Source: Allacma fusca
Lineage: Eukaryota > Arthropoda > Collembola > Symphypleona > Sminthuridae
NCBI GenBank assembly: GCA_947179485.1
Contig: OX359250.1
Coordinates: 26,360,654-26,424,653, forward strand
DNA length: 64,000 nt
Direction: 5' to 3'
A program made the translations under genes and the position numbers. Positions within the stretch are counted from its first letter, which is position 1, and each line of letters starts with the position of its first letter. Below, piece after piece: positions 1-14,305 of the stretch. The notes beneath the pieces were generated by a model. The model had not been told where the DNA came from, searched no databases, and was given only the letters and a program-made list of their open reading frames with translations.

Positions 1-715
1 GGGGGTTCCGGTGGACTTGGCGGAAGTGGAGGAATTGCATCACTTTTCTCTCAAATTGTTCAGACGTACCTGAAACACCAATTTTCATCTGGTTTTGAGT
101 CAAAACCACCTCCAAGACCTCAAAATATTATGAATACAAAGCCTCAAAAGACAACAGGATCAAGCTCTGCTTCAAGCTCAAGCACGGTTCTTAATGACGA
201 TGAAAAAACTGGGGATGTGGACGTTGTGTCACGGATCTCGGAAGTGGCAAAGCCATTTTTCATTTCCTATTTTGGTGTTGTTCCGGATGTTCCTGGGTTC
301 GGGCAGTTAAGCATTTCAGAGAGGCGAGACAGGCCTGGGTAAGTGTCTTTATTTAAATAATTATTTATTACGGTATTAAAGTACTGACATAGCTTTAAAA
401 AATATAAGTTTTTTCAAGCAATTTTGTTTACACGGACGAATTTTTGTTTTTTACAGTTCTAGCAAGGATTCAACAGCTTATTTAACCAATGATCCCGACC
501 CCGGCACTGGAATTACAGATTTAGTATTTGGCTCACCCAATTTACCTGAGACAGGAAACCCAGTATTTGATTTTGGAAACAGAGTTGCATATGCCTTTTC
601 AAGAGCAAACGATCCCTTGCAGGGACTCTATTGCTTTAAGCAGTATGCCGTCAACAAAATGTGGGACTATTTCCGAGTGGGTGTGAGGACACTGTTTAAA
701 AGAGATTTACATTAG
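1..715 (+). CDS. 3' end of a host gene, unknown function (partial, two exons)
   Basis: The coding sequence is open from the first base of the window (frame 1) to a donor after 338, and resumes at 457 after a 118-bp GT-AG intron (339-456). It ends at TAG 713-715. Reading phase is kept across the splice. The visible part is about 198 residues: a Gly/Ser-rich start, a Pro/Lys/Ser-rich linker, a more hydrophobic stretch (around FFISYFGVVPD), then an Asp/Pro-rich last exon with aromatic residues near the end. I see no catalytic motif and no transmembrane segment in this part. The 5' exons are outside the window, so the family cannot be named. Codon content and clean splice sites make a real gene likely. 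Confidence 0.75.
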
Positions 716-3700
716 GACATGATTTCATAGTTTGTATTTTTTTTGACTGACTTATTAAGACTTTACCTCATAATTTTTCATCCCCTTTGGTTCCATATTG
801 TTGTTAACTCCATGATGTTTCAGTTAAGTATTGTTTTTGAAACTGTACTGTATTGTATCAGTATGGAGTTATTCAATGTCAGGTTTTAGGTTTCTCTGTC
901 TGTTAATACTGCAATAGATTGTAAAAAAAAAATCATACAAAGAAATCAGTTTTCTAGTGAAGCACAGAGCGATGTATGTATACTCTTTTTAAGGTGTCCT
1001 ATGACCAAGGTGCCGTAATTTATTACTGTACAGCATTGTTAGAGTAATTCAGTAAGAAATGATTCCATACACATTTTCCAATTGAATGCGCAATAACTCC
1101 AAGACGATGTACCTTACAGTTAATTTATTAATCATCAGTTGTGTTTTAAATTGTTAAGGAAAGTTTTATTACATTCATCTGAAGGTAATGGCCCTAACCA
1201 ATGTTTTGTTTTTTTTTGTATGAATATTTTTTTTGTTACGATTTCGTTTTTAAGGTTTCCGTGCCCCAAAATGTTTTGGTATAATTTGACGTGATCGCAT
1301 TATACGTAGATATGTATGTACAGCTTCATCCGAAGAGTCTCGGAGTCCGTCTGTTATTACATTTCGCACTTTCTCTCCGAGTTGAGTGTACTTGGTAGCT
1401 TTCCCCGACAGATGATGCTATTTGTGCAGGGCCCGAAGATCGGATTCGTACAAAATCGGATTTAGTAGACACATGCACTATGAATGCAACGATTTCAAAT
1501 TAAAAATCAATCCGAACTTGAGTCTTACTAAACTAGAAAAATTCATTCCTGATGTAATTTTTTCAATGTCAGTGTAATAATTATATAATGTTAGTTAACT
1601 CGAATCATTGTTTCACAAAACTCCGTATAAAATTATTCTAGTCAGTGACTCTTAACTTGTATGCGTATCAATGCAGATTTCATGTACTTACTTTTAATAC
1701 CGGAATTCAACCCCTTCCACAGATTTTCCATTTTTTACTGGGATACAATTTAGAGGTAAAAATAAATGCCTGGGAACTTTTTCAGAAGTAAATCCGGTCC
1801 ATTTTGTAAAAGTACAAGTAAATATCGAAAGGTTAGCAACACTGGTACAAATTATGTACATGTACCGACTTTGGCTCCTATAAAATTTTCCAGGTATTCA
1901 TTTCCACTAGTTCAAGTTTTTGTAGGTCTTTAATTTTGCTCCTTAACCCCCGTTTGCTCTTCAGATAATTTTAAATGCAAGACAGATAACAGGAACAGCA
2001 ATTATGACAATTTTAATTACTTCAAGTTAACATTTTCTAATTTTGTATTTGAATCCGAAAAAATTTCTTATCCAAGTAAGATTTTGTTTGAGATGCAACT
2101 TTGCACAAGGATTCTGTATTTAATGCGTGGGGAAAACAAGAATTAATTTAATAAAAAACTATATGTTGAAATTTACTGTGAGTTTAGTAGCCAAGTAATT
2201 AATATAAAATATATCTGTAGTAACATTTGAGAGGTAAATTAAGCGGCGTATTTATAAACACATTTGCAATAATAATGTTTTTGTATTTAAACGTGTCATT
2301 TTTGTAAATCTCAACAAATTACATTCGTAATGAGACTCACTCCGTGATGAGAAACGTGTCCGTGAGAAATATATGAGTGGGGCATTCCACTATGTTAACT
2401 TCTTTGTTTATAAACGTATTTGTTCGTAACCTACTTAGTACATTTGTTGTGAATAGTGTAAAGTGCCAAGCTCAGATGTTAAATATTGCAAAAAGCCATT
2501 TTATGGAAATGCGGACTGTTTCGAATTTCCGGAATTTTACCAACATAACCTTGAGATCCCCACTAAGTTTGACAAAACTTGTCAAGCAGAGGCTACAACT
2601 CATCACATTGGGACCTCAGAGGCTTTGATAGAAATTGTTAGTACTCTGTCAGTCACCCATATGGCTAATTGTAAGTGAATACAGTGAGCACGGCATATTG
2701 TATTTATTATGTTTGTATTTATTTATTTGTAATAATAATGTTATATTTTTTTTTGCATTTCGTTAAATATTTTGTACAGCTACCGTTTGTTGTAAGTCGT
2801 GTGCCTTTCCCCAAATGAAAGAATTCCAAATGTCTACTTATTATTTGCTAATTTAAGTTTATTTATTTATTAAAATTATTAAGCGCACAAAACATTCCCT
2901 GCTTTCTTTTGTTTTTATATAATGGGTGGTAAATTAATTTTGGTTCTATGGCCCTGGGGTACCTGTTTAAGTTCTTATATTTTTGTTTCCCTCAAAATAC
3001 AACATTAGCTCAATTTGATACTATTTAATACAAGTATTTATTTTAGATTTGATTACACCATATATTCCTACAAACATATATTTATAACCTGTAGTATGTA
3101 TTCAAATACTATAGCGTGTACAATGCAAATAGTGTTGATACTACTGTTTACATGCGTGACATATATACAAAATTATTAAAAAAAAAACATTTAAAATTAT
3201 CTATTATCCTGATTCTAGCTTATACCAAATTATTCACACAAGTCCGACAATAACAACGTAACTAGCTACTCATCCTTACAAATCATCCATCTCACGACTT
3301 CTTAGTAACGGAATTTCTTACATAATCCTAAAAAATTACTTGCTCCCTTTGGCACGCATGTCTCTATTTAGGACTATACTGTGGGATAACATAATATTTG
3401 TTTTTCAATGGTAATAATTGCTTCCGAAGAAGAAACAGCATGACTGTGAGTTCCAGAGATACTTCAAACGTTACTGTTCCCATAAAAGGAAGTAAAATGT
3501 TATATCCACACACAAGCCGGACACCTACGCTAAAACTTTTCAGAGCTCTCCGCCCTACATTTCCATAACTGTCAAACTCTTCCTAAATAGAATTAATTTG
3601 GGATCAAAAGTCGAGCTGACTCAAATTCTAAAAAATCCAGTTACTCATTTCAATGTCCTATTTTTCCATTATATCCCCTCTAGACAACAAAACTGTAGTT

Positions 3701-6700
3701 TCACTCTGATGAAAGTCTTTCACTGAACTTCCGTCTCAGGCCACACTAAACTTGAACTGTGTAGACAAAACATTTACCTTTTCAATTGTACTATCCTAAG
3801 GAAATCAAAAATTCCAAGTGTGAATCATCGCCTTATGGTACAAATTTTCTGTGTGGGGTGAAACGGAAAGGAATAGATTCCCAAATGGTCTGGGTAATTG
3901 TACAAATTCCGTGTATGTACTCCCGGCTGTGGGAAGATCTAAACAACATAAATTCAGAGCCTTCACTCAAGGAGCCTTGATTCATCTCAAGTCAGACTAG
4001 ACAGTTTCATAATGTCATAGATTGGGTATTATGCATTACTATACTATACTAGACTAGAATTAGGGTAATGCATGGTTAGTGCAAAGGTTACTCTTGAATT
4101 TCTTCTGAAATGACACAGCCGTCTCCTTCCTGTTTAGTCCCTAATTACACACAAGTCCTTTCCATGAGAGATACAAAAGAAGCCCGCATTAGAAACTGCG
4201 TTGAAGTATATAGACATTATTTCTCGGTGGACACGCGAACACCGTGACATTGTTTTTAATGAGTATTTACGTCTAAGGGAATTCCATGATGTGTCTTCTC
4301 CAGAGTAATTAGACAGAAATTTGATTCTACACTTAAGTCAAGTTGGTCGGAAATGTCAAGAAGGTTTGATGGCACTCTGGTGCTGTCTATACTATATGTG
4401 TCGTGTCTGAAGCTATAAAGTACTCCTCCTCAAAGGAGTTACATTTGGTCCACATTATTCGACCTTGAGGTAGATATAGATAGAATGCGAGTGTTATGGA
4501 GGGATATTAATCACTCCCAAAGGGAACTCCTGTTGAGTCCGACGTCACCAGACAGGGAAAAAGCTTTGATGGGAAATGATCAAAATTGATGTTTGAATAA
4601 TCTCAAGAATGCAGACGAAGTGGAAGTAAGTAAAGGTGCAAACGACAAAACAGTTATGCTACGGCTTCTACGCTGCAGCGTAGAAAAGGACTGTCAGACT
4701 TATTATTCATATATTCCCAAAGGTGGATGTCTCCAAGAAAAATAAAAAAACAGTAAATATACCAATTCTATTGGAATTGACGTGTCAAATGTCAGTCGAA
4801 AAAAAACTCCTTTTTCCTTAATTTTTTCCTTATTCTTAAAATAAATTGATTGACTCACATGCTTGCACTTGGAAATTTTAGGGTTCAGGTTGAGAGAGAT
4901 AGCTTGTTTTGGGGATTCGGACGGACTGCACGGGAACGACTGAGAAAAATAACAATCACACTTTTAAGAGGGAGGAAAGATACGTTGTTGTAGGATTTCT
5001 CCAAATAGCATCTCTTTGACGTGAGAGGCAAGGACAGGGAAGGGGAGTTGGAAAATGAATATCTTTACGTTTAAAGTAAGTGCTAAAACCATTAGGTTAT
5101 TAGTCTGGTCTTATTTCTCGCAATTAAATTCATTATTAGTAGACTCTTATCTGGAAGTGAGCCAGAGGGTAGAGTTGGAAATCCATGTTTTGCAAACAAT
5201 AAAATCTTGTCACCTGGCTTCCACTATGTACACGGACAAATACTGTAAGGCCCCTTTAAACACTGTTTCCCACATGGATACTACTCCGTAGGATGACGGT
5301 ACTATTCAAACCTTTTGATTTCCTTCTACGGCGTACCTTGTACTCATCACTGGCTATTTATTTAAAAGTAATAACATATATTATTCTTGACTTGACTTTA
5401 CAAACTTATAACCTTTGGATATCCATATGTACATAGTATGGGGATGAGTGTGGAACTTCCCGTAGGCCCTCCTGATGATAGATCCAACAGATGGTCACAT
5501 TGAGCTATCCAAAGTAGTCCAATGCAAAATAAAACATACAAAACCTCGTTTTCCGAAGGTAACCCTATGCTAGAAAACAGTAAAAGGGAAATTGAATTTA
5601 TTCATTTGGTCTTCAGGAGATACGATCCGTTCTTCCTCAGAGACCTTCTACTTTCCAGACTTCCTGTCTACAAGAAACAAACAAAGGGTTCAAGCATGAT
5701 AGAACAGATAAGACTGGCCTGTGTGTTGCAGTTGCACTTTTCTCTTTGTCTCTCTCTCTCTCTCTCTCTTGTAACATTGATACTTGACAATGTTTAAACA
5801 GGTCAATCTTCCTAACGCCCAAGTTTTTTTTTGTAAACTTGAAGAAAACTCCGAACAGACCTTTCATATAAGATACTCCCGTTTTAAACACGTGAATAAA
5901 TAAGATAGGTTTTTATTTTTGAATAATCAGCCAAATGAGAGATGATGGATGACGAGCGGAAGGATAGATAATTACTCAATTTAATTTTTTAGGGGATACT
6001 TGGAATCCATGTGAATTATGTAAATAAGGTCTTTCCTATTATTTGCTGAGGTACAAAATACAGAGGGATAACCTTTGAGGAAGTAGAGCGAAACAGATTC
6101 ATAAAAGTCTCATCGACTTGGTTGACTTGACAGGACTTGATTACAACCTATGTATCTGTACAATAAGAGATAATTTTCAAGAGCATTTAGACTTGGAACA
6201 GAGCACTAAGACAAGCATTCCTTTGTATTCCTAAGTTGCCAAAACAATTTTGAGCCATGCCACCCAGCATTTCATGACATACTGTATGTATAGTAGGAGT
6301 GTGCCGTTGAGGGAAAAAGTAAGAAAGTTGTTTAAGAAATTAGATCAGAATCTCACAGGCACTTCACAGTCGCATCACCTTTCCTGGCTTTACTTATGTA
6401 AACATACACGCACTCAGACCTCAGACATAGGACTGAGCCTGACATAGTTTGAAGAGATTCAGTGTATGCAAATCTTCATCTTGGAGTAAACTCTTTCATC
6501 AAGGGTGATGGGGATATATCAGATCAAGCCTTGTGTCTTCAGGATTTTAAAATTAGGAGCAAACTATAGTGAAGGTAATTTTGAAAGGGAATTGGATTTT
6601 TTTTTCTGTGTAGAGTTATATAGTAGGGAACTGTATGTATTGAAATACGTTTGAAGATCAGCCTCGAGTCGGAGTTCATATGGAACTGATACAGCTGTGT

Positions 6701-9700
6701 TGACAATTTCATACTAATTAGTATTACATAAAAGATGCTATGGAAGGACGCAGGCACATGTAAAAGCATGCTGAGATCTGAGTAAAAGTAAGATGTATTA
6801 TGATAACATTACATAATAAAAGTTGCGTGAAAACGTACCGCCTGTATTCTCATGTCACGTTGGGTGAAATGATAATGGGGCTGAGGACGCGAAGGTTTGT
6901 GGTAGGTTAAATTGCTTCATCAACAAAGTTTCACTTATGCCCACGTTTATTTGAGGTTATACTTTCTCCTTCACCGCCGCCAGCTCCTGAACATGGTAGT
7001 TGTTCAGGGCAGGTTCGGAGGCCTCCAATGTAGACATATACACCACAGTCAACCCTGAGTGCACGCACCAGCTCAAAGAATCCCCGAATTTATGACTGTT
7101 CCACGTTATTTCCCATTAGACAAATTCGCTGGTATCAGCACATCATACCCAACAACAGAGATTTCATGGTTACTTCTGTATAGCAAAAAAGAACGTGTGC
7201 TCAGCCTATTCATTGTATAAATCTGGGTTAATCATTTTAAATGTTATTATCTGGCCACCCACTAGGTAGGTTAGTAGGTCAAAAAAATTTGAGCAATTTT
7301 CCATTATTCAGTTGCGGTTTTCACTAATTCAAAGGACAATCCTGCCGTTTCATTGTGCCACATGATATCTCCATTTATTGTTATGACTTTTCAAATGATA
7401 AAATCTCATAAAGCTTTAGGAGATCTCTGGGAAGGTTCTTTGGATGCTTCACCTCGTAACTTCATCCAATCCCCCCCCCTATCACTTCACACCCGTCATT
7501 ACCCTATGTTAATGCCCGTTAGGAATTCTGTTTACAAACAAGTGTGTTCGAAGGGAATTTTATGACACTCGTTAAAATTTATTCTGATATGAATTTCATA
7601 TTCTCACATTTTCTCCTCAAATTTGCTCATCCTACCTTTTTGATGCTCTCATCATTACTATACTGACAATATTGTGTAAGCAGATAGGGCAATCTGAATC
7701 AAGGATTATTACATAACTGCTCTAGTATGTACAATTTCTGTGACTTGTGTATCACACCCTTTAGTCACTTTTACAAAAATAGCGTCTGCTTCGCTCTTCT
7801 TGAGGAGACCCGCAACATTACAACACCTAATATTGAGAGAGATATTCCCCCTCCATTCCACAAATACCATTGTAAAAAAAAAGGAGCTCTAGAGAGAACT
7901 CTACTGTGTCACACAATTACAATGAACCATTCTTGGTCAAGGTTTTCAATCACATGGGGCCCATTTAAGTTAGTAGGACAAAACATTACCATAAGAGATG
8001 TTCCTAGTGAGGCAGTTATGTGTCACAAAAATCATCAATTCCATGTCAAGTACTTGTTAAAAAATGTGAGCACATACTCACACAGTTGTGCGCTCTACAC
8101 ACACACACTCTTCGAGTGTTGAGAACCAGGGCCTCCTGAGGAATGCACATAAAAAGAAAATAGGGCAAGTTTCCTCCTCCGACACTTACGACTCTCAAGT
8201 CACCCAAGAATTTTAAATACAAGGAATTTTACTTTCGTTTCAATAAAGTGCATCCATGGTCAAAGTTTGGATTGGAAATTGGAACCACGCAATAAGATCA
8301 AGGTACGGGGAGGAAATGACGTTGGGAGCTACTACTGTAGATACTGGGGCTGTGAGCATTCTTGAGAAAGTAATCACCATTTGAGTTCTTTGCCTATATG
8401 CACAAATCTTAGGGAAACTGCGGAATTAAACTAATTGCCAATCAATGTCGTGCTACAACCACAGTCGTAAATTGGGAAGCCCACCAGAATGTCACGGAAT
8501 TTTATGACTCGCAGTCCTGCGTTTTTGCATTTTAGAAAAACAGACGTTGTTTCCCTTGAAAGTTAAGAGGGATTTTAACGATCAAAGTACAGCTTGAAAT
8601 TGCGATGTATATTCCGGGTGTAATATAGCAATTTTTACAGTCTCTCTTCCTTTGTCATTATGTCCAAAACATTCCATTCATCCATTCAATATACACTGTC
8701 ACTTACTTTTGAACAGCATCCCCCCCAAACCTATTGATTTGAAGTCTTCAAATGCATATACACCCATAATTATTATTATTGTTTACATTCTGTATAGTTG
8801 CAAGCAATGAACATTAACGGGAGTGAAAGATACCCAAACAAATAATGTTACGGGCAAAAATCTTTTAAATAGATATCGCTCTCAAAATATAGCCTTGCAT
8901 ATCTTGAGGAGACTAAAAGTGTACTATAAGTGCATATTGTACACAAGATAATATTTTCACTTCTCCCATATGTTCAAGTTTTGTTTGAAGCCCGTAAAGT
9001 TTAAAGCTACAAATATATATTTTTTTTCCCTACTGGAGGTAAGTTTTTGTATGGGGTTTAAAATCGTTGAGTACACACTTCCATAGCATCATGAAGTACA
9101 GAGTGGGTTCCTACAATCAAGTCGGGCCTAATTCAGTGATGTTCATCTCCTTTTTCTTCGCTAGATGGGAATTTTTAATATCGTTACACACACACTTTGA
9201 ACCTACCAACAACGACATTCTTCCTGCACATGGAAGTTTGGAGGAAGCAGGGAGACACCCGGAATGTTGTCAACAATTTTCTGCCGATTTTTGCAAAGGA
9301 GAAAAAACTGTCAATGTATTCATCAAAGAAAATGTGAGAGAGGAAAAAAATGGGATGGGAGAAGGAGCCAAAAATGATGAGGTGATAAGTGTGTGTGTGT
9401 GCATTTTTTGTCACTACAGCTTGTCTCAATGCGGAAGTGTAAAGTGTAATATGAATACATGTATTTATCCTATAATTTTTGCTTGTCAATTCTTTAGCCT
9501 GCACTTGAGCTAACTCAAGTTGGGTCGTGGCGGGGAGGAATGAACTACAGCCTTTTTGGATTTTTTCCCTCCTCTTTCCCTTTTTTCTCCTTTAATACAA
9601 TCCATGTACAAAGGAATTCGAGATCGGAGCTTAATTTGAACTTTAACACTACTCACATGAACACTTGCTCACTTGATCCGCCTGCCCAAAAAAGTGTAGG

Positions 9701-11051
9701 AAATAAACCGGAGACCATTATTAATCAGAGCTCCCCCTGACAGCCTGGCCCCGGGTTCTTGAAAGAGATCCGTAGCATCAGTCTGAGTAGCAAAATATTA
9801 TGAACATAGAACAGTTTCGTAATCTATCCAAACATATTTACTTATTGGGATCGCACGTGAATCTTGGAAGGAAATAAAAATTACCGTCTTCCAATCCAGG
9901 ACAAAATTCTAGGAATTATATTAGAAATAATTTCTTATACAACTACGTTTCATAAGACTATGCCTCGCATTTAATCCGTCCAGAAGTCACGAGGCTGACT
10001 ATAAATGTCATCTGATCGTTCCTGATCTACTTCCACCCCCTGCCTTTTATTTACATCACGTTTGTATTTGATCTTTCACAGTCAGCTATGTATGCGTGTG
10101 AGAAGTGTGCTAATATTTGATGTCAACGCAACACGTCTCCTTCAAATGCATACTCGGAATATCACACACAGGGGTGACTCGATTGTCATATGTTCCAAAC
10201 ATGTGTCCATTATTACATGATGTCAGATTTATTACCACTCGAAACTCCTTGTAAAAAAGAGTAGTTCCAAATAATCAAATAATTACTTCTACCTATAAAT
10301 AGTCAGAGCTCATCAGGCTTTGTGAAATTGCGACGAAACGTGCCGTCACAAAAGGACCTTATCTAAGAGCATCGTCTTTATCTTGTAATTCACGGGCACA
10401 GGAATTAATATTTCACTTAGTGCCCGGGTATATGTCTTCTGAAAGTTCCGCTTCATCCAAAATAATAATTCAATAGTTCTCCGGATGAATTTTTCCTGAA
10501 TGAGGAGCGGAAGTAAGCACATAATGGTTTTGAAAGCCCTGCTCCGAAATTTGAAGAGGTTCTTTTATCTCCGACATTTCATCCTAGCACGTGAGGAGTC
10601 TTCACGTTATAAAATTATTGTCGTATATATGATAACTATTATTATCATTTCTATGGGGTTTTTATCAAGTTAAAATTGTATAGAGGGATGAGTTTGACAT
10701 ACATTCTCAATAGTAGGGATGTAGCCTCATTATTTTATTACTGTATTTCCTCCCTATTACAGGAACCAACAAAGGTTTTCCTTCTATTGTTTGCTAAAGT
10801 TACCATTAACTCCTTTAAAGGCCCCACATTATGTCAAACTAATCTGCTAAAACTGGATTTGAGAGGAAAAAAGTAAGGCACGTGGACATGGAATTAATTT
10901 CACAAATAATTAATAGTTTTGGACTCCCAACTAACAGCTACCGTAAAAACCTGTTAAGTGTAGTATTTATTCAAACTTAATAGTCTCTCCTCCCTCCATG
11001 AGAATAGAACAAATATGATGAGATGGGGGGGGGGAGGAAGGCTGGGATGAC
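716..11051. other. Intergenic DNA, no gene recognised
   Basis: About 10 kb of AT-rich sequence follows the host gene's stop. Only short open frames without family motifs or credible splice partners occur. It includes 3' UTR of the upstream gene at its left, a CT microsatellite near 5748-5769, a poly-C run near 7470 and a poly-G run near 11024-11034. I saw no RNA gene and no clear transposon ends. Confidence 0.6.
5748..5769. repeat. (CT)n microsatellite
   Basis: An uninterrupted run of about eleven CT dinucleotides, flanked by further T/C-rich sequence. Confidence 0.9.
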
Positions 11052-13126
11052 TCAGAACAGCTTCTTGTCAATCAGTTCCATCAAAGCGTCCATAAGACGC
11101 TCTTGCGTCATCTCATTGTTCAAGACTAAATCAATGGATGCAATGACTTGTAAAACTGCCAAGACTTGACTTTGATTGTACTGCTCGCACAGGTGTGCCA
11201 GATCAAAGGTAAGGGGAGTGTCGAATTTCATTGCCGTTTGCTGGAAATTAGTTGAATTACATTTGTACCAGTCTGGCCCGAATCATTACACGGAGTCAAA
11301 TCATGCCTTATACAAGAGACTTACCCGGAAAATGCGAAAGTAGAACTCCAGGAGTCCCTCTGTACAATCCTTCCGAACGGAGGATTCAAGGGATGTGAAA
11401 AGAAGTAATGCAATATCATGAGTGGGTCTCCCAACAGAAAACATTTGCCAATCCAGAATCCGACATTCTAAACTCTCGGTGTCATCTTTCCGAAGATCTT
11501 CCAGAATTGATTCCTTCTCCTATAATGGGGAAATGAGAGCAGGGGATAATAATTTATATGTATTCTAAGGGTTTGTATAGATACATAGTCTGTACATGAA
11601 ATATAATTGTTCACAGAATGTCCAGACCACATTTTCGAAGTCATTCAGACCCGCGTCTGAGGAGTCCGAGTCTTGTTTGCGGAAGAAAATATTATCACAC
11701 CAGAAGTCCATATGCACGAGGCACGTAGGCGAAGGTTCGGGTGATGGTATCAAAAGCTTATACAGAGAATTCCGAATGCCCCGGTTTCTAAAGGCAGCCA
11801 ATCGTTCTAGAATCTTGGCTGCTTTCACATCCCGATTAGACTCTACAAGTTCCTTCAAAAATTTTTCAAGGCGGGGCAGACCATCTTCTAACAATGCCTA
11901 ACAATATTTCAAAACTTCCAGTCAAAAATAATGTGTCGAACTTTATTTTGAACTCCAGCATTGTCACTGTAAATTAATTTGGAAGGTAATTCAGAATTCA
12001 GACCTCATACAGCATTGCAGCAAACTCAGCTCTGTAATGAAATGACCAGGATTTACTCAGTGACTGTCCGGAGACCTCTTGAATGGACCAAGTTGCGGCG
12101 TGGATTTTGGCTATTTCTCTCAAAGCAGTTTTAATCTCCTTCAAACTTAAGGCCTGTGAGTAGTGACGTTTCCCGAATCCTTGAGGTCGTAAATCTTCCA
12201 ACACTATGATGGACTCTGCCTTACTCAAATTCTCCAGTACCCCTGAAATGGCTTTCTCTTCCAAGGGACGGTCATACTGGGCATGATAACATTGAGCAAA
12301 ACTCAAGGGAAGATCAATTCGACCACGCTCTAGGCATTGCTATTTAAAATAAAATCGGATGCTCTTACACATCACTGGACACATTACTGGACTCATTGTT
12401 GTTTTAAATTGTGCATTAATCTCTTAATCCTATTTAGTGTGACAGTAGTAGCATCACATTGGTGAGAATAAATTTATAATTTTATTTAAAGACTATTTAA
12501 TTACTTTGATGTCTGGTACGGTATTAGTGTAAAAGAAAATCTCTCGGTGATCGGCACCTGCTAGAGATGCGAGTTGACGGTCCTCGGAATTTGTGGCTGG
12601 GATTTTTACAATAAAAAAACTAACCTTCTCTTCTTCTACGTTAGTTGCCACGACCTGCATGTATGCACAAGAGTCATGAACGTTAGGTGCTTTTCCCGTT
12701 TACATTATTTGATTCCAGTGTTCTGTAAAGTATCCCTTGATAATTGACTGCTGATAATTATGTGATTCAAGAAATCAAACTAAATACCTTGTAGCGAACT
12801 TTTAAGGACAAAATATCACTTAAAATTGCTTGCAAGTCCTCAAAGCATGGCTCGGCACGATCAATTTCAAAATCCAGCACAATCGCAGTATGCCCCAGGG
12901 AATCCAAGTTCAAGGGAAAGTGGGACTTTTTGTTGGATTCACAATGTGGACTTGAGTATCGGAGGAAATGAGTGAGGAAATCTTCAATCAATATTACATT
13001 TGGGGATTTGGAGCTATTGGTACTGCTCATGGCGATGGGATCTGAGGATGATGGGTCTTCTTCATAGAGAACATCGGCAGACTCTGAGGAGTTCACTGTC
13101 GTCGAGGAGCTTAAGTTACCACTCAT
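11052..13126 (-). CDS. CHK (ecdysteroid-kinase-like) small-molecule kinase, six exons
   Basis: The family is EcKinase/CHK-kinase-like: ATP-dependent phosphorylation of small hydroxylated molecules such as ecdysteroids or xenobiotics. The substrate here is unknown. Minus-strand exons are 13126-12788, 12654-12505, 12339-12004, 11897-11631, 11519-11325 and 11240-11052. All are whole numbers of codons, giving about 491 aa. The N-lobe Lys is near residue 130 (FFIVKIP). The hinge-like motif IVLEDLRPQGF is in exon 3. The Brenner-type catalytic motif LVHMDFWCDN (His about 337, Asp about 339) is in exon 4. The metal-binding Asp in ILDWQ (about 387), followed by PTHDIALL, is in exon 5. The N-terminus is Ser-rich. 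The exon 4 donor (AAT|GTGG) is weak, so that boundary is the least certain. The length is a little above the usual 400-430 aa because of the N-terminal extension. Confidence 0.85.
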
Positions 13127-14055
13127 TGTAACATGCAGCACACATGTCAATTAAGATTCTTTGTGGATTTCAGGGTCGTTTTATTTCAATAAAAACCTGG
13201 TGATCGTAACGATTTTCCGATTCCTTTGACGCAAGCAAGGATCATATATATCACGTTCTGTGGTGCGGTAAGTGGTTTGGTAAGGGCTAACTGGCAATGT
13301 CTCGCTTCATGTGGTACTAGGCACTAGGTCCGGGTTTGGTTATCTTATAATAGGGCACATTGCATTGCAATTATTTCAGCACTTCTTACTAGATGACTAC
13401 TTTAAATAGATAGAAATTCTTCAAATCAAAAAAATGGGAATTGCCATACATTAACAACAATAGATTTTCAAACAATAATAATTTATTTACTTACAATTAA
13501 TTTAGCTTAAAATGTACTCCGTCTCTATACGACTTTCTTTCTCAGAATTTTTACGAAGCGGCGTCTTACTATTTACATTTTGACAAGAAATTAAATCCCC
13601 TTGGAGTTGATTAGATATAGGGACGCAAAATTCACTTGAACACAAATAATAGATAGTTCCATTTTTCTTCGAATCATTTCTTTTCAGAATTATGTCAAAG
13701 AAAGTCCTTTAATCGTTTGTACATCTGACACCTGAACAATCGGCCAAACTAGTTTGATTCACAAATTCAAAAGAAACTAACATGCCTGTTGTTGAAAGAG
13801 AGTTTGACTGAATGTAAATAAATGGAAAAGTAAGTGAAAGAGACAAAGTTTACAGGTCTAAAAGTAATGTCAACAAGTTTTGATTTTAAATGGAAATACA
13901 GCAAGTACTTGTTAATGGTATTCAAATTTTACTTTAAGGTTATCTTACCACAAGCAATTCCAGGATTTGGAATGTGTACACTTCAATAGTATTGTGTACA
14001 CAATTTATTACAATTAATTATTATTACGACGTGCACAAAGACTTACTCTGCAAAG
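13127..14055. other. Upstream region of the kinase gene
   Basis: AT-rich non-coding sequence between the kinase start codon and the Polinton. It should hold the kinase promoter and 5' UTR, but I cannot fix a TSS. No other gene seen. Confidence 0.5.
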
Positions 14056-14061
14056 AGTACT
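14056..14061. repeat. Left target-site duplication of the Polinton (AGTACT)
   Basis: AGTACT lies directly before the left inverted repeat and again directly after the right one (39156-39161). Six bp is the duplication length known for Polintons. The site is itself a palindrome, so it looks like part of the inverted repeat at first sight. Confidence 0.9.
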
Positions 14062-14200
14062 AGTAGTAGAAAGTTTAGATCATTTTTCCCTCCGAAGCCC
14101 TCAGGGCATTTTACCCGGGTATTACGGACCATGTGCGGGCTTCGGGGGAGGCGGGGCTTAAGTTCGGAGAACGGGGGGATATCGTTCGGGTGTGTTCGGG
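14062..14200 (+). repeat. Left terminal inverted repeat of the Polinton (139 bp)
   Basis: Identical, base for base, to the reverse complement of 39017-39155; identity stops after 14200. It starts 5'-AG as in other Polintons. It contains an internal 9-bp inverted repeat, CCGAAGCCC (14092-14100) and GGGCTTCGG (14137-14145). Confidence 0.97.
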
Positions 14201-14305
14201 TGCCTGTTGATTATATTTGAGTATTTGATCGGGATTGGTATCACGTGTTTATCGATTGTTGCCGAGTTCATATAATAAATACTGTTGTTTATAATATATT
14301 CAACA

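Noticed and set aside
2377..2678. Two overlapping plus-strand ORFs in the left intergenic region
   Set aside because: Low-complexity composition, mutually exclusive frames, no splice partners, no domain.
9067..9513. 148-codon plus-strand ORF in the intergenic region
   Set aside because: No recognisable domain, no splice partner, and a similarly long antisense ORF over the same bases; chance is likely.
14050..14060. Polinton end placed at AGTACTAGTAG with flanks GCAAAG and GTATTG as target duplication
   Set aside because: Those flanks do not match each other. Moving AGTACT out of the repeat gives a perfect 6-bp duplication and the usual AG terminus.
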